Assembly: GCA_022360445.1 (NCBI GenBank)
Contig: JAKSCV010000108.1
Location: 35,157 to 99,156 of the forward strand
Length of the DNA: 64,000 nt
Reading direction: 5' to 3'
From: Gammaproteobacteria bacterium
GTDB taxonomy: Bacteria; Pseudomonadota; Gammaproteobacteria; UBA5861
Both the position numbers and the translations under genes were made by a program. Every line of letters begins with the position of its first letter. Position 1 is the first letter of the stretch. Positions 36,469 through 46,512 of this stretch are shown here, one piece after another. The notes under the pieces were generated by a model that was not told the DNA's origin, did no database searches, and saw only the letters and a program-made list of their open reading frames with translations.

Positions 36469-39441
36469 GTGCCCAGAATAGCTATCCCTGCAGCAGCCCT
36501 ATTAATTATGCTTTCCAATTCCCTTTATGCGTTGGGTCTTGGGGACATTGAAATGAACTCTGCGCTGAATCAACCCCTTGATGCGGAAATTCAGCTAACG
36601 GCTGTGAAGCCTGGAGAGACAGACGATATGATCGTCACGTTAGCGTCGCAGGAAGCTTTTCAGCGGGCAGGGATAGACCGTCCCTTTTCTTTAAGCCAAC
36701 TCCAATTTTCTATTGCCAAAAAGCCTGACGGTCTATCGGTTATCAAGGTTCAGACGGATAAGCCCATCGTTGAACCATTTTTAAATTTCTTAATTGAAGT
36801 GGATTGGCCCAATGGACGGTTGATTCGAGAGTACACGGTCTTATTAGATCCGCCTGTTTTTATGACGCAAAATCAGCAGTCTGTCCCTGCAAGTGGTGCA
36901 GAGACGGCTCCTGCCAATACCCCGACACCAGTCGAAAGCGTGCCGGTATCTGAAGAGTCAGAATCGACCATTACAACAACTCCAGAACGTGAAAGTGTTC
37001 CAGCTCCTGAGGAAAGCCGAGCAGTTGAATCAAGTGTGGTCAGTGCCTCGGAGGCTGCTCCTTCCCAGCCGGAGCCTAAGCTAACAGAGTATGGTCCTGT
37101 TGGCCGAAACGAGACTCTTTGGGTCATTGCTAATTCAATTAGGCCAGATGATCTTCATGTCAATCAAATGATGATTGCGCTTCTTCGTTTTAATCCTGAC
37201 AGCTTTATTCAGGACAATATTAATTTGTTGAAAAGAGGTGCGGTGCTTCGTGTGCCTGATCGTACAGAAATTGATGCTATTTCGGTTGATGAGGCATTTG
37301 CTGCAGTTAAACAGCAAAATACACTTTGGCGTGAATATGTTGCCTCGATCCGTGCGGCAAAGGCTCAAGTTGCTGAGCAAGATACAACACCGGATCCGCA
37401 AGCAATATCTCAGGCGGAGGCTGAAACGGTAGAAGCAGAGCCACAATCTCAGACTGAACAAGCTGCAGGTGAGCAGGTTGCTGAAGAGCAAACAGGTAGC
37501 CTGAAACTCGTCGGAGAAAACGAAACGGCTGAACCTTCAAGCAGTACAGACGCCTCGGCGACTACAAGGGAAAGCCTGGACAACCCTGAAGTTGTGCAGG
37601 AGCTGACGCGTGAACTGGAGCTTGCTGCTGAAGAACTTGAAACACAAAAGCTTGAAAATAAAGAGTTGACTTCACGTATTTCTGAGCTTGAGGAAACCGT
37701 TACTAAGATGGAACGCTTAATTACTTTGCGAGAAAATCAGCTCGCAGAGTTACAAGAACGTATCGCATCTGAAGGGGGTGGCAACTCGGTATCGGCAAGT
37801 GATACTTTATCAGAGTCCTCTGAAACTACCGTTGGTGGCGATCGACAAGCAGCTTCTTCGAACGATGGTTCGGATACTCCACAGCCAACGCTTGAAGGCA
37901 AACAGCCATTTATTGAGCGACTGTCTTCACAACCCGGCATCTTGGGAGCGATTGGCGCTCTCCTGGTGTTACTATTAGGCTGGTTTTTCTTAAGGCGAAG
38001 GAAGAATAAAAAAGCTGATGTTTCACCGACACCAACAGCTGCGCCTTTGTCTGAAGAACCATTAGCTGATGTGTCTGATAGTCCTTTTGAGAGTGCTGAA
38101 GAAGCCATTTCTCCTGCTGGTGATCTAACTGAAACGGTCATTACGAGTGAAGATGAAGATAAGACTGAAGCCACCGTTGTTGATGAAGATGTACACAAAG
38201 CTCCTCAGGAAGAATTCTTAGATCGAACAGTTGCGATTCCTTCGGAAGATGATAAAGAGGGTGATGAGATAGAGACCGCTTTAGAGCCGACAATACACTT
38301 AGGTGATGCTCAAGCGGATGAAACCTTAAAAGACGATACCATTGCTGAGGCTGATGTCTATTTGGCTTATGGCCTTTACGGGCAAGCTGAGGACTTATTA
38401 AAGCTGGCGATTGAGGATAACCCGGAGAAAGAAGAGTACCACCTTAAGCTCTTAGAAACCTACTATGCAGATAAAAGCGCCCCTGAGTTTGCGGATGCTG
38501 CTCAGACATTGCATGATCTGCTTCAAGGGAAAGAGTCTGACTCGTGGGATAAAGTTACGGCCATGGGCAAGGACCTTTGTCCAGAAAATCCTTTATTTAA
38601 GGATGGTGATATTGCTTTGCTATCAGGAAATGATTACGTACAGGGAGATGGTACTGAAATGCCTGATGGCGCAACAATGATCATTAGCCAAGAAGATGGT
38701 TATGAGCGTTTGGGACAAGTTCAGCAAGAAAAGTTAGATGAAACGGTCCTCATTGATGAGGGTGAAAAGGTCAATACTCCTGCAGAGGAAGCTTTAGACG
38801 AGATAGCGAGCGCAACCGTATCCGTAAATACAGAACAGGAAGCAGTAGAGCCTAACCTGGATGAAGATTTAGATCTTGATGCAACATCAACGCAAGGGCT
38901 TGAATTTGATATTGACGAACTTGCTGAGAACCCTGAATTGTTGGACTCTGACGAAAACGGAGGAACATTGACTGATGCCTCTGAGCTTGAATTCGATATT
39001 GACGATCAGGACATGTCCAATACCAGTATTGAGCTGAGTTCCACGGATTTGGATCTCAGTAGTATCGAAAGTGATGCTGACCAAAACTTGGGAACCGTTA
39101 ACGAATTAAATGCTGACATCGAAGATGAGGAAATGGATATTACCTCTATTGATGATGAAGCCAGTATCGCGGCACCTTCTTCAGAGCAAGACAACCCTAC
39201 TGAAGCGGGTACATATATTCTTGATGATACACTGATTGATGATGAATCTGTACTCAGCGATGCAACAGGTGGTTTTGATATTGGTGGTGCAGATGAAGTG
39301 GATACGATGTTAGATCTTGCAAAAGCCTATATCGATATGGGTGACACAGAAAGTGCGAATAGTGCATTGAAAGAGGTGGCTGAGTCAGGCAGCGAGCAAC
39401 AAAAAGTTGAAGCCAAGAAATTGCTTGAACAAATGTCATAG
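36469..39441 (+). CDS. fimV: FimV/HubP-type polar peptidoglycan-binding protein
   Basis: A 990-residue inner-membrane protein. A signal segment (LLIMLSNSLYALG) is followed by the FimV N-terminal domain (LGDIEMNSALNQPLDAEIQL), a LysM domain (about 206-267, starting GPVGRNETLWVIANSI) that binds peptidoglycan, a coiled coil (about 380-435), one membrane helix (about 488-506), a very acidic cytoplasmic tail and the conserved C-terminal TPR-like FimV motif (DTMLDLAKAYIDMGD). FimV organises the cell pole and type IV pilus assembly and signalling. The start is GTG. The repetitive acidic tail is typical. pilMNOPQ are not in the window. Confidence 0.93.
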   Translation: MPRIAIPAAALLIMLSNSLYALGLGDIEMNSALNQPLDAEIQLTAVKPGETDDMIVTLASQEAFQRAGIDRPFSLSQLQFSIAKKPDGLSVIKVQTDKPIVEPFLNFLIEVDWPNGRLIREYTVLLDPPVFMTQNQQSVPASGAETAPANTPTPVESVPVSEESESTITTTPERESVPAPEESRAVESSVVSASEAAPSQPEPKLTEYGPVGRNETLWVIANSIRPDDLHVNQMMIALLRFNPDSFIQDNINLLKRGAVLRVPDRTEIDAISVDEAFAAVKQQNTLWREYVASIRAAKAQVAEQDTTPDPQAISQAEAETVEAEPQSQTEQAAGEQVAEEQTGSLKLVGENETAEPSSSTDASATTRESLDNPEVVQELTRELELAAEELETQKLENKELTSRISELEETVTKMERLITLRENQLAELQERIASEGGGNSVSASDTLSESSETTVGGDRQAASSNDGSDTPQPTLEGKQPFIERLSSQPGILGAIGALLVLLLGWFFLRRRKNKKADVSPTPTAAPLSEEPLADVSDSPFESAEEAISPAGDLTETVITSEDEDKTEATVVDEDVHKAPQEEFLDRTVAIPSEDDKEGDEIETALEPTIHLGDAQADETLKDDTIAEADVYLAYGLYGQAEDLLKLAIEDNPEKEEYHLKLLETYYADKSAPEFADAAQTLHDLLQGKESDSWDKVTAMGKDLCPENPLFKDGDIALLSGNDYVQGDGTEMPDGATMIISQEDGYERLGQVQQEKLDETVLIDEGEKVNTPAEEALDEIASATVSVNTEQEAVEPNLDEDLDLDATSTQGLEFDIDELAENPELLDSDENGGTLTDASELEFDIDDQDMSNTSIELSSTDLDLSSIESDADQNLGTVNELNADIEDEEMDITSIDDEASIAAPSSEQDNPTEAGTYILDDTLIDDESVLSDATGGFDIGGADEVDTMLDLAKAYIDMGDTESANSALKEVAESGSEQQKVEAKKLLEQMS

Positions 39442-39469
39442 ACACCATAATTTAAGATCTATTTACCTT

Positions 39470-39502
39470 AAAAGGCGCCTCTAGCAGGTGCCTTTTCTTT
39501 TT
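39470..39502 (+). terminator. Intrinsic terminator after fimV
   Basis: Arms 39470-39480 and 39486-39496 form an 11-bp stem (one G-T wobble) with a 5-base loop, followed by CTTTTT. This is a classical rho-independent terminator. It ends only a few bases before the truA start codon. Confidence 0.8.
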
Positions 39503-39507
39503 GTTGT

Positions 39508-40299
39508 ATGAGTAAGAACGTAACGAAATTTGCAGCATGTGTTGAATATGATGGTTCAGCATTTAGGGGTTGGCAAAGACAACCCCATGTGGACACGATT
39601 CAATTTCGTGTGGAAAAAGCATTATCTCGTGTGGCCAACGAACCAGTAGATACGGTCGTCTCAGGTAGAACGGATGCAGGGGTACACGCCACTGGTCAAG
39701 TCATTCATTTCGAGTCAAATGCTTGTCGACAGGAATATGAGTGGGTCATGGGGGGGAATTCGAATTTGCCCAAAGGGATTGCGTTAAAATGGGTAACTCC
39801 CATTGTGAGTAGTTTCCACGCTCGTCACAAAGCGTTTCAGCGTAGTTACCGTTATGTCATTTTTAATCGACCAGTGCGGCCTACTTTTTTGAATAACTAC
39901 GTCACATGGTTCTATCAGCCACTTGATGAGAGAAGAATGCATCAAGCAGGGCAATATTTGTTGGGAGAACATGATTTTACTTCTTTTAGAGCTGTCGGGT
40001 GTCAGGCATCTCATCCGGTTAGAACTATAAAAACGTTAACCGTGAGCCGTGATAGCGAGATGATTTATATAGACATCACGGCGAATGCCTTTCTCTATAA
40101 TATGGTGAGAATTATTAGCGGAGCGCTGATGAGTGTGGGCCAAGGTAAAGAACGTCCTGAGTGGGTTCGAAATGTGCTCTTGGCTCAAGATAGAACCGTT
40201 TGTGGTGCAACCGCTCCGTCTTCCGGTTTGTACTTTGTTGGACCGCAGTATGACCCGGACTATGGCCTCCCCAGTCTGGATAATCGACCCCGATTCTGA
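39508..40299 (+). CDS. truA: tRNA pseudouridine(38-40) synthase
   Basis: A 263-residue enzyme that converts uridines 38-40 of tRNA anticodon arms to pseudouridine. The catalytic Asp lies in SGRTDAGVHATGQV; other landmarks are CVEYDGSAFRGWQRQ, RSYRYVIFNRP and FLYNMVRIISGALM. The conserved region begins at residue 7, so no later start is possible, yet the ATG at 39508 has no visible Shine-Dalgarno and lies 5 bases after the fimV terminator. Expression may rely on read-through or an internal promoter in fimV. The position after fimV is conserved in related bacteria. Confidence 0.95.
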   Translation: MSKNVTKFAACVEYDGSAFRGWQRQPHVDTIQFRVEKALSRVANEPVDTVVSGRTDAGVHATGQVIHFESNACRQEYEWVMGGNSNLPKGIALKWVTPIVSSFHARHKAFQRSYRYVIFNRPVRPTFLNNYVTWFYQPLDERRMHQAGQYLLGEHDFTSFRAVGCQASHPVRTIKTLTVSRDSEMIYIDITANAFLYNMVRIISGALMSVGQGKERPEWVRNVLLAQDRTVCGATAPSSGLYFVGPQYDPDYGLPSLDNRPRF

Positions 40300-40371
40300 A
40301 ATGTGCTGTTAATGGTCTTGCTTGGCCCATTCTGTTATTCTGGATGGCTGGAATAATCAGATATAAACACA

Positions 40372-41013
40372 ATGGGAACGCAGATAAAAATTTGTGGGAT
40401 CACTTCGATTGAGGTTGCGAAGGCGTGTATAGAGACTGGAGCAACAGCGATTGGTTTAGTTTTTTATCCCCAAAGTTCTCGTTCTATTTCTGTTGAGAAG
40501 GCGGCAGAGCTTGCCGCCTCTCTGCCACCGTTTGTCCAGATTGTCGGGTTGTTCTTGGATGCAAGCATTAAAGAAATTGATTTTACCTTGCGTCATGTTC
40601 CTTTAACGCTATTGCAGTTCCATGGGCAGGAATCAGTCGAATTCTGTGAGTCATTTAACCGGCCTTATATCAAATCAGTTGGACTGGGTCAGCCGATAGA
40701 TATTTTGACTTACATAGAAACCTATCAAAGCGCACGTGGATTCCTCTTAGATAGCAACACACACGGGGCTCCCGGTGGCAGTGGTCATACGTTTGACTGG
40801 ACAACCATTCCAAGCCGAATTAGAAACTCGATCATTCTCGCAGGAGGGCTTAACGTCACGAATGTGGCAGAAGCGATCAGGCAGATTAAGCCTTACGCGG
40901 TTGATGTGAGTAGCGGGGTTGAAAAAATCCGTGGTGTAAAAGATATCGCGTTGATAAAAGCATTTATTCAGGAGATAAAGCGTGTCGACAATGAGCTCAA
41001 ATCAGGAAACTGA
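40372..41013 (+). CDS. trpF: Phosphoribosylanthranilate isomerase
   Basis: A 213-residue TIM-barrel enzyme that performs the Amadori rearrangement in tryptophan synthesis. The catalytic Cys is in KICGITS near the start and a catalytic Asp is expected in the [17 protein letters not shown] loop. The C-terminal phosphate site reads [16 protein letters not shown]. The gene overlaps trpB by 32 bases. Its usual position after truA is conserved in pseudomonads. No trp leader peptide or attenuator is seen upstream. Confidence 0.96.
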   Translation: MGTQIKICGITSIEVAKACIETGATAIGLVFYPQSSRSISVEKAAELAASLPPFVQIVGLFLDASIKEIDFTLRHVPLTLLQFHGQESVEFCESFNRPYIKSVGLGQPIDILTYIETYQSARGFLLDSNTHGAPGGSGHTFDWTTIPSRIRNSIILAGGLNVTNVAEAIRQIKPYAVDVSSGVEKIRGVKDIALIKAFIQEIKRVDNELKSGN

Positions 41014-42220
41014 AGTAGCCGAAAACTATTCTCTCTTCCCCGATCAGCGTGGTCACTTTGGTCCCTATGGCGGCACCTTCATTGCTGAGACATTGATGGA
41101 GCCGGTCAGAGAGCTGCAAAGGACCTACTTGCACTATGCACAAGATCAGGACTTTGTTAAAGAGTTTGACTGGGAGTTAAAACACTACGTTGGGCGCCCA
41201 AGCCCTATGTACCATGCCGAACGTTGGAGCAAGCAACTAGGCGGGGCACAAATTTTCCTGAAGAGGGAAGACTTAAATCACACGGGTGCTCATAAAATTA
41301 ACAACACTGTTGGCCAAGTGTTATTGGCGTCGAAAATGGGTAAGAAGCGTGTGATTGCAGAAACCGGTGCTGGCCAACATGGTGTAGCTACGGCAACGGT
41401 AGCTGCGAAGCTCGGCCTCGACTGTGTTGTTTACATGGGTGCGAAGGATATTCAACGACAATCAATGAATGTATATCGGATGCGTTTGCTAGGAGCTGAG
41501 GTTATCCCGGTGACATCTGGCTCAGGCACATTGAAAGATGCATTGAATGACGCCATGCGGGATTGGGCCGCCAACGTCGATAGTACGTTTTATGTCATCG
41601 GTACCGTTGCGGGTCCGCATCCGTACCCCATGATGGTGCGTGATTTTAACAGTATTATTGGCCGAGAAGCCCGCGAACAAGTGCTTGAACTTCATGGACA
41701 GCTGCCTAATACTCTGATTGCCTGTGTGGGTGGAGGGTCTAATGCTATGGGGCTATTCTATCCCTTTCTAAATGACAAAAATGTAGGTATGTACGGTGTC
41801 GAGGCGGCTGGCAAGGGTATCTCCTCCGGCGAGCATGCCGCGCCACTTTGTGCCGGCAAACCAGGTGTTTTACATGGCAATAGAACCTATCTGCTAGAAA
41901 ACGATGATGGGCAGATTATTGAACCTCACTCTATCTCGGCCGGTTTGGACTATCCCGGTGTTGGACCCGAGCACGCCTGGTTGAAAGATACAGGTCGGGT
42001 GAATTATGTACCTATTACCGATCATGAGGCGTTGAATGCCTTTCATGACTTAACGCGTATGGAAGGAATCATCCCGGCGCTGGAAAGCAGCCATGCATTA
42101 GCCTATGCGACCCAGCTGGCGCCAACGATGGCACCTGAAAAAGTAATTGTCGTTAATTTGTCTGGTCGGGGAGATAAAGATATTAATACCGTTGCAGCAA
42201 TTGAAGGTATCCAAGTATGA
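40982..42220 (+). CDS. trpB: Tryptophan synthase beta chain
   Basis: A 412-residue PLP enzyme that joins indole and serine. The PLP-binding Lys is in [11 protein letters not shown], the glycine-rich phosphate loop is GGGSNAMG, and the catalytic Glu region is AETGAGQHG. The GTG at 40982 is chosen because AGGAGA lies 6 bases upstream within trpF; a nearby ATG (40991) is poorly placed. The stop overlaps the trpA start (ATGA), ensuring coupled translation of the alpha2-beta2 complex. Confidence 0.97.
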   Translation: MSTMSSNQETEVAENYSLFPDQRGHFGPYGGTFIAETLMEPVRELQRTYLHYAQDQDFVKEFDWELKHYVGRPSPMYHAERWSKQLGGAQIFLKREDLNHTGAHKINNTVGQVLLASKMGKKRVIAETGAGQHGVATATVAAKLGLDCVVYMGAKDIQRQSMNVYRMRLLGAEVIPVTSGSGTLKDALNDAMRDWAANVDSTFYVIGTVAGPHPYPMMVRDFNSIIGREAREQVLELHGQLPNTLIACVGGGSNAMGLFYPFLNDKNVGMYGVEAAGKGISSGEHAAPLCAGKPGVLHGNRTYLLENDDGQIIEPHSISAGLDYPGVGPEHAWLKDTGRVNYVPITDHEALNAFHDLTRMEGIIPALESSHALAYATQLAPTMAPEKVIVVNLSGRGDKDINTVAAIEGIQV

Positions 42221-43035
42221 CGCGTCTGAGCACACTGTTTCAACACAACCGGACCTCACAACGCAAAACGCTAGCCGCATTTATCACGGCGGGTGACCCC
42301 ACGCCCGAAGCAACGCTGACGCTCATGCACGCACTGGTTTCTGCTGGTGCAGATATCATCGAACTAGGAGTACCTTTTTCGGATCCGGCGGCAGACGGTA
42401 GCATCATCCAAGCTGCAGGCGAACGCGCATTGCGCAATGGCACGAATATGCAGACTGTTTTGAGTACTGTCGCCTTATTCCGTAAAACGGACAACGTAAC
42501 CCCTGTTGTGCTCATGGGGTATTTAAATCCGATAGAAATCATGGGATACGATGTGTTTGCACAACAAGCGGCTAAAGTGGGTGTTGACGGCGTGATTACA
42601 GTGGATATGCCACCCGAAGAGGGGGAAGCACTCGTCCATGCATTAAAATCGAATGATCTCGATAGTATCTTTCTACTGGCGCCGACAACAGCCCCTGAGC
42701 GGATAAAATCCATCTGCGACATTGCCAGTGGTTTTGTGTACTATGTTTCGCTAAAAGGCGTCACTGGCTCGGCGAGCCTGAATACAACGGAAGTTGCCGA
42801 GCGCCTGAGCATGGTTCGGGAATATACAGATTTGCCGGTAGGCGTGGGTTTCGGTATACGAGATGCGAACTCCGCTAAACAGGTCGCCACTGAGGCTGAT
42901 GCGGTTGTGGTAGGAAGTGCAATCGTACAGCGCATTGCAGAGAACTTGGAGGACGTTGACGCGGCGGTGATATGCGTCAGCGAGTTTGTGACTGAACTGA
43001 GACAAGCAATTGACTCAGTAAAATGGAGCGAATGA
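42217..43035 (+). CDS. trpA: Tryptophan synthase alpha chain
   Basis: A 272-residue TIM-barrel subunit that releases indole from indole-3-glycerol phosphate. The catalytic Glu is in [11 protein letters not shown] and the second acid in [10 protein letters not shown]. Landmarks include [34 protein letters not shown] and [10 protein letters not shown]. Start and stop overlap trpB (ATGA), and accD begins 4 bases after its stop. Gene order trpF-trpB-trpA-accD is found in several proteobacteria. Confidence 0.97.
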   Translation: MTRLSTLFQHNRTSQRKTLAAFITAGDPTPEATLTLMHALVSAGADIIELGVPFSDPAADGSIIQAAGERALRNGTNMQTVLSTVALFRKTDNVTPVVLMGYLNPIEIMGYDVFAQQAAKVGVDGVITVDMPPEEGEALVHALKSNDLDSIFLLAPTTAPERIKSICDIASGFVYYVSLKGVTGSASLNTTEVAERLSMVREYTDLPVGVGFGIRDANSAKQVATEADAVVVGSAIVQRIAENLEDVDAAVICVSEFVTELRQAIDSVKWSE

Positions 43036-43039
43036 GCGA

Positions 43040-43915
43040 ATGAGCTGGCTAGATAAACTGGTACCCGCGAGCATTACGCGGAGTGACAAAAAACGAGAAA
43101 GTATTCCTGAGGGGCTCTGGGTCAAATGTGAGCAATGTGACACAGTGCTTTTTAAAGCCGAGTTAGAGCGTAATTGGGATGTTTGTCCAAAATGTGCCCA
43201 TCACATGCGCATGGGTGCGCGAGACCGGCTAACCCGTTTCTTGGATCCAGAGCCACAGGTGGAAATTGGCGGCGAAGTTGAGCCTGTTGATATTCTCAAA
43301 TTTCGCGATAGTAAAAAATACAAAGATCGCATCACTCAAACCCAAAAACAGGTCCAGGAAACGGATGCACTGGTCGTAATGCGAGGCGCATTAAACGGTT
43401 TGCCCTTAGTTGCCGCAGCCTTCGAGTTCCGTTTTATGGGCGGTTCCATGGGCAGCGTGGTGGGTGAACGCTTTGTGCGCGGCGTGGAGCGTGCGATAGA
43501 AGAGCGCATTCCTTTCATTTGTTTTACAGCAAGTGGTGGTGCGCGCATGCAGGAAGGGCTTTTTTCGCTCATGCAAATGGCAAAAACCAGCGCCGCACTG
43601 ACGCGTTTATCAAAAGCGGACTTGCCTTACATTGTGATATTGACTGACCCAACGACTGGCGGCGTGTCAGCCAGCCTGGCGATGCTCGGTGATATACAGA
43701 TTGCAGAGCCCAATGCCCTGATCGGTTTTGCAGGGCCTAGGGTGATTCAGGATACGGTGAGGGAGACTCTGCCCGAAGGCTTTCAGCGCAGCGAATTTCT
43801 TTTAGAGCACGGAGTGGTCGATATGATCGTTGACCGCCGGAATATGCAAACAAAAGTCGGCAATTTACTTTCGATCTTAATGGCACGGCCTGCGTCACAG
43901 CCGGATGCCTCGTAA
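43040..43915 (+). CDS. accD: Acetyl-CoA carboxylase carboxyltransferase beta subunit
   Basis: A 291-residue subunit that, with AccA, transfers the carboxyl group from biotin to acetyl-CoA, committing carbon to fatty acids. An N-terminal four-Cys zinc ribbon (CEQC and CPKC, about residues 28-50) is followed by the crotonase-like carboxyltransferase fold with [24 protein letters not shown] and [17 protein letters not shown]. It follows trpA with no gap and precedes folC, as in many gammaproteobacteria. Confidence 0.97.
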   Translation: MSWLDKLVPASITRSDKKRESIPEGLWVKCEQCDTVLFKAELERNWDVCPKCAHHMRMGARDRLTRFLDPEPQVEIGGEVEPVDILKFRDSKKYKDRITQTQKQVQETDALVVMRGALNGLPLVAAAFEFRFMGGSMGSVVGERFVRGVERAIEERIPFICFTASGGARMQEGLFSLMQMAKTSAALTRLSKADLPYIVILTDPTTGGVSASLAMLGDIQIAEPNALIGFAGPRVIQDTVRETLPEGFQRSEFLLEHGVVDMIVDRRNMQTKVGNLLSILMARPASQPDAS

Positions 43916-43931
43916 GCGCTAAGTTTTTCAT

Positions 43932-45254
43932 TTGATTAGGGATACTGGAACAAACCAACCGCTTTCAGTCTTGGATGCGTGGTTAACCAAGCTGGAAAAG
44001 CAGCATCCCAATGCGATCGATCTCGGATTAGATCGGGTCAAGACTGTTGCGCAGCGAGCAGGTTTGGATCAGCTGGATAGCTTTATCATCACCATTGCAG
44101 GTACAAACGGGAAGGGCTCATCCGTTGAAATGTTGCAGTCTATTTTGCTCTCGGCAGGATACCGCGTTGGCGCTTATACATCGCCGCATCTTTTGCATTT
44201 TAACGAACGGATTACGTTGAACGGCCAGCCCGTCAGTGACGAAGAAATTTGCTCTGCTTTTGCGTGGATTGAAGCCCAGCGTCACAGTACCACGCTCACG
44301 TACTTTGAATTTGCCACTTTGGCGGCGGTGTACATTTTTAAACAGCAGAGCTGTCAGGTCGTGTTACTTGAAGCAGGGCTGGGAGGACGGCTCGATGCTG
44401 TGAATATCTATGATGCTGACATTGCGTTGATTACTTCGATAGGCCTGGATCACACTGAATGGTTGGGTGATAGCCGAGAGTTGATTGGACGAGAGAAAGC
44501 TGGAATTGCTCGGGCAGGTAAACCGCTGATCTGTGCGGATATCAATCCACCGGATACGGTTACCAAAGTTGCAGAAGAAGTATCAGCTTTGCTTATGTTA
44601 GCGGGCTTCGACTTCTGTTACGAAATGCGGCCTGATGGGGGGTGGAGCTGGATAAGCGCTCATCAAACCTTTACCAACCTATCTGAACTGACCTTTCCAG
44701 GGCAACACCAATACCAAAATGCAGCCGGTGTTTTGCAAGTGATCTGTGCAATGGCTGAAATGTTACCGGTCTCCGAAGCCGCAGTTCGTCAGGGACTGGC
44801 TAACGCTACCATTTCTGGGCGACTGCAGTTGATCCCGGGTACTTTTGATACCTTGTTTGATGTTGCGCATAACCAGGACTCTGTTCAGCAGCTGGGTACT
44901 TTTTTGCATGACTACAATCAAAAGAGAAAAGGACGTGTTTTGGCGGTGTTCTCAGCATTAAGCGATAAAGATATCAATGCGCTTGTTTCACCCGTGCACA
45001 CATATGTGGATCGGTGGTTCTTGGCACCGCTGAAGAGTCAACGGGCTATGCCTCTGGAAACCCTGTCAAAAGGCATTGAGACAGTTGTGCAGGTACAGGC
45101 CGGAGCTAAAACACCGAGCCAGCCGTTGGTCGTATCTTGCGATACAATTGCCCAAGCATGGTCAAGAGCGTGTGATGATGCCCGTGCAAGTGACCTAGTT
45201 GTTGTTTATGGTTCTTTCATTACGGTGGCAGAAGTGCTTAAACTGACACTATAA
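43932..45254 (+). CDS. folC: Folylpolyglutamate/dihydrofolate synthase
   Basis: A 440-residue Mur-ligase-fold enzyme that makes dihydrofolate from dihydropteroate and adds glutamates to folates. The ATP loop is TIAGTNGKGSSVEML; VGAYTSPHLLHFNERI, EAGLGGRLDAVNI and DIALITSIGLDHTEWLG follow, and VAHNQDSVQQL marks the C-terminal domain. The likely start is TTG at 43932, because a stop lies just upstream in frame and no ATG precedes the conserved region. No strong ribosome site is visible. Confidence 0.94.
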   Translation: MIRDTGTNQPLSVLDAWLTKLEKQHPNAIDLGLDRVKTVAQRAGLDQLDSFIITIAGTNGKGSSVEMLQSILLSAGYRVGAYTSPHLLHFNERITLNGQPVSDEEICSAFAWIEAQRHSTTLTYFEFATLAAVYIFKQQSCQVVLLEAGLGGRLDAVNIYDADIALITSIGLDHTEWLGDSRELIGREKAGIARAGKPLICADINPPDTVTKVAEEVSALLMLAGFDFCYEMRPDGGWSWISAHQTFTNLSELTFPGQHQYQNAAGVLQVICAMAEMLPVSEAAVRQGLANATISGRLQLIPGTFDTLFDVAHNQDSVQQLGTFLHDYNQKRKGRVLAVFSALSDKDINALVSPVHTYVDRWFLAPLKSQRAMPLETLSKGIETVVQVQAGAKTPSQPLVVSCDTIAQAWSRACDDARASDLVVVYGSFITVAEVLKLTL

Positions 45255-45295
45255 TTTTAATTTACCTATAAGTTTTTATCCGATTTCAAACAATC

Positions 45296-45868
45296 ATGTC
45301 TAAAGAAAATCCAGTAAATGTGAAACAGCGGCTAACGGGTGCGGCCATTTTAATTGCATTTGGCGTGATCTTTCTGCCGTTATTGTTTGATGGTGCCGGC
45401 AAAGACCAGCATGAGTTCGTTTACCAAGGTATTCCTGAGAGCCCCCCACCGCCTCAATCTCGGGCATTAAAAAATTGGGAGGATAGTGAGCCCCAAACCT
45501 TGTCGACAGCACATGCTTCCGTGTCGGCACCTTTGGTTCAAGACTGGAAAAAACACGTCGCCAGTGCGCGGGGCAAAGCCGCAGAAGCGACGGGGAAAAC
45601 TGTGCAGCCAGAGCAAGCTGATGTAGGAAAGGTGCAGTCATGGGCGGTTCAGGTGGGTAGTTTTGGGGAGCATGAGAACGCACTGACTGTTCAGAACAGA
45701 CTGAGAGAGGCCGGCCTGCCAGCCTATATTCAAGAGATGAATCATTCATCTGGTTTGGTGTACCGAGTCAGAATCGGGCCGGTCAAAGCGCGTGATGAAG
45801 CGGCTTCCATCAGTGAGCGTGTGTCTAAGTTGGAAAAACGGGAAACATTGGTTGTGTCTTATCAATGA
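45296..45868 (+). CDS. dedD: DedD-like SPOR-domain protein
   Basis: A 190-residue single-pass inner-membrane protein: a short cytoplasmic start (MSKENPVNVKQRLTG), a membrane helix (about 14-32), a Pro/Ser-rich linker and a C-terminal SPOR domain (about 113-190, beginning SWAVQVGSFGEHENA). SPOR domains bind glycan strands stripped of peptides at the septum. DedD promotes cell constriction in E. coli, and its gene there likewise lies between folC and cvpA. Confidence 0.9.
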   Translation: MSKENPVNVKQRLTGAAILIAFGVIFLPLLFDGAGKDQHEFVYQGIPESPPPPQSRALKNWEDSEPQTLSTAHASVSAPLVQDWKKHVASARGKAAEATGKTVQPEQADVGKVQSWAVQVGSFGEHENALTVQNRLREAGLPAYIQEMNHSSGLVYRVRIGPVKARDEAASISERVSKLEKRETLVVSYQ

Positions 45869-45944
45869 GAGCGCCTCTGTCGTTGGTGTTAATCATTACC
45901 TGCGTGGTGTTGTCGGTGCCTGGTGAATCTGTCGGGGACTTCCG

Positions 45945-46481
45945 ATGGAGATGACACCTGTTGATTTTCTTATTGTCGGTGTCGTACTTGTTTCTGCCGC
46001 GATCAGTTGGCTCCGTGGGTTTACAAAAGAAGTGATTTCTTTGCTGTCCTGGCTCATTGGATTAGCCGCTGCACTGCGTTTCACGGACCGTTTGGCACCA
46101 CATCTTCCCGAGAGTTTAACGTTGCCTTCGACACGACACATGGTTGCTTTTGTCATTATCTTTGTTGCTGTGATTGTATTTGGTGGCGCGGTTAGCTACA
46201 TAGTGAACATGAAGCTGAATAATAGTGCTCTTAGCGCAGTGAACCGCTCTTTGGGTATCCTTTTTGGGGGGCTCAGAGGGTTGCTGATTGCCTGTATTGT
46301 GGTGGCTTATCTGAGTACAACAGAGATGACTCAGCATGTGGCCTGGCAGCATTCTGTGCTGGTCAAAAAACTTGATCCTTTGATTAGGCAGATCAGGCAG
46401 GCTGCGCCCCAAGCGCTCTCGTCTGAAATGGTTATTGAGCGTTATCCCGGTGGCATCACGCCCTTGTTCAAACGTGAATAA
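45945..46481 (+). CDS. cvpA: CvpA family membrane protein
   Basis: A 178-residue protein with about four membrane helices (VDFLIVGVVLVSAAISW, EVISLLSWLIGLAAAL, MVAFVIIFVAVIVFGG, LFGGLRGLLIACIVVAYL). RGFTKEVISL after the first helix is a typical CvpA motif. The family is linked to colicin V production and to envelope stress resistance in enteric bacteria, with unclear mechanism. It directly precedes purF, the conserved arrangement. The start at 45945 has GGGGA upstream. Confidence 0.93.
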   Translation: MEMTPVDFLIVGVVLVSAAISWLRGFTKEVISLLSWLIGLAAALRFTDRLAPHLPESLTLPSTRHMVAFVIIFVAVIVFGGAVSYIVNMKLNNSALSAVNRSLGILFGGLRGLLIACIVVAYLSTTEMTQHVAWQHSVLVKKLDPLIRQIRQAAPQALSSEMVIERYPGGITPLFKRE

Positions 46482-46512
46482 TGCGCCGACAATAATTTTT
46501 GTGAGGTAGAAA

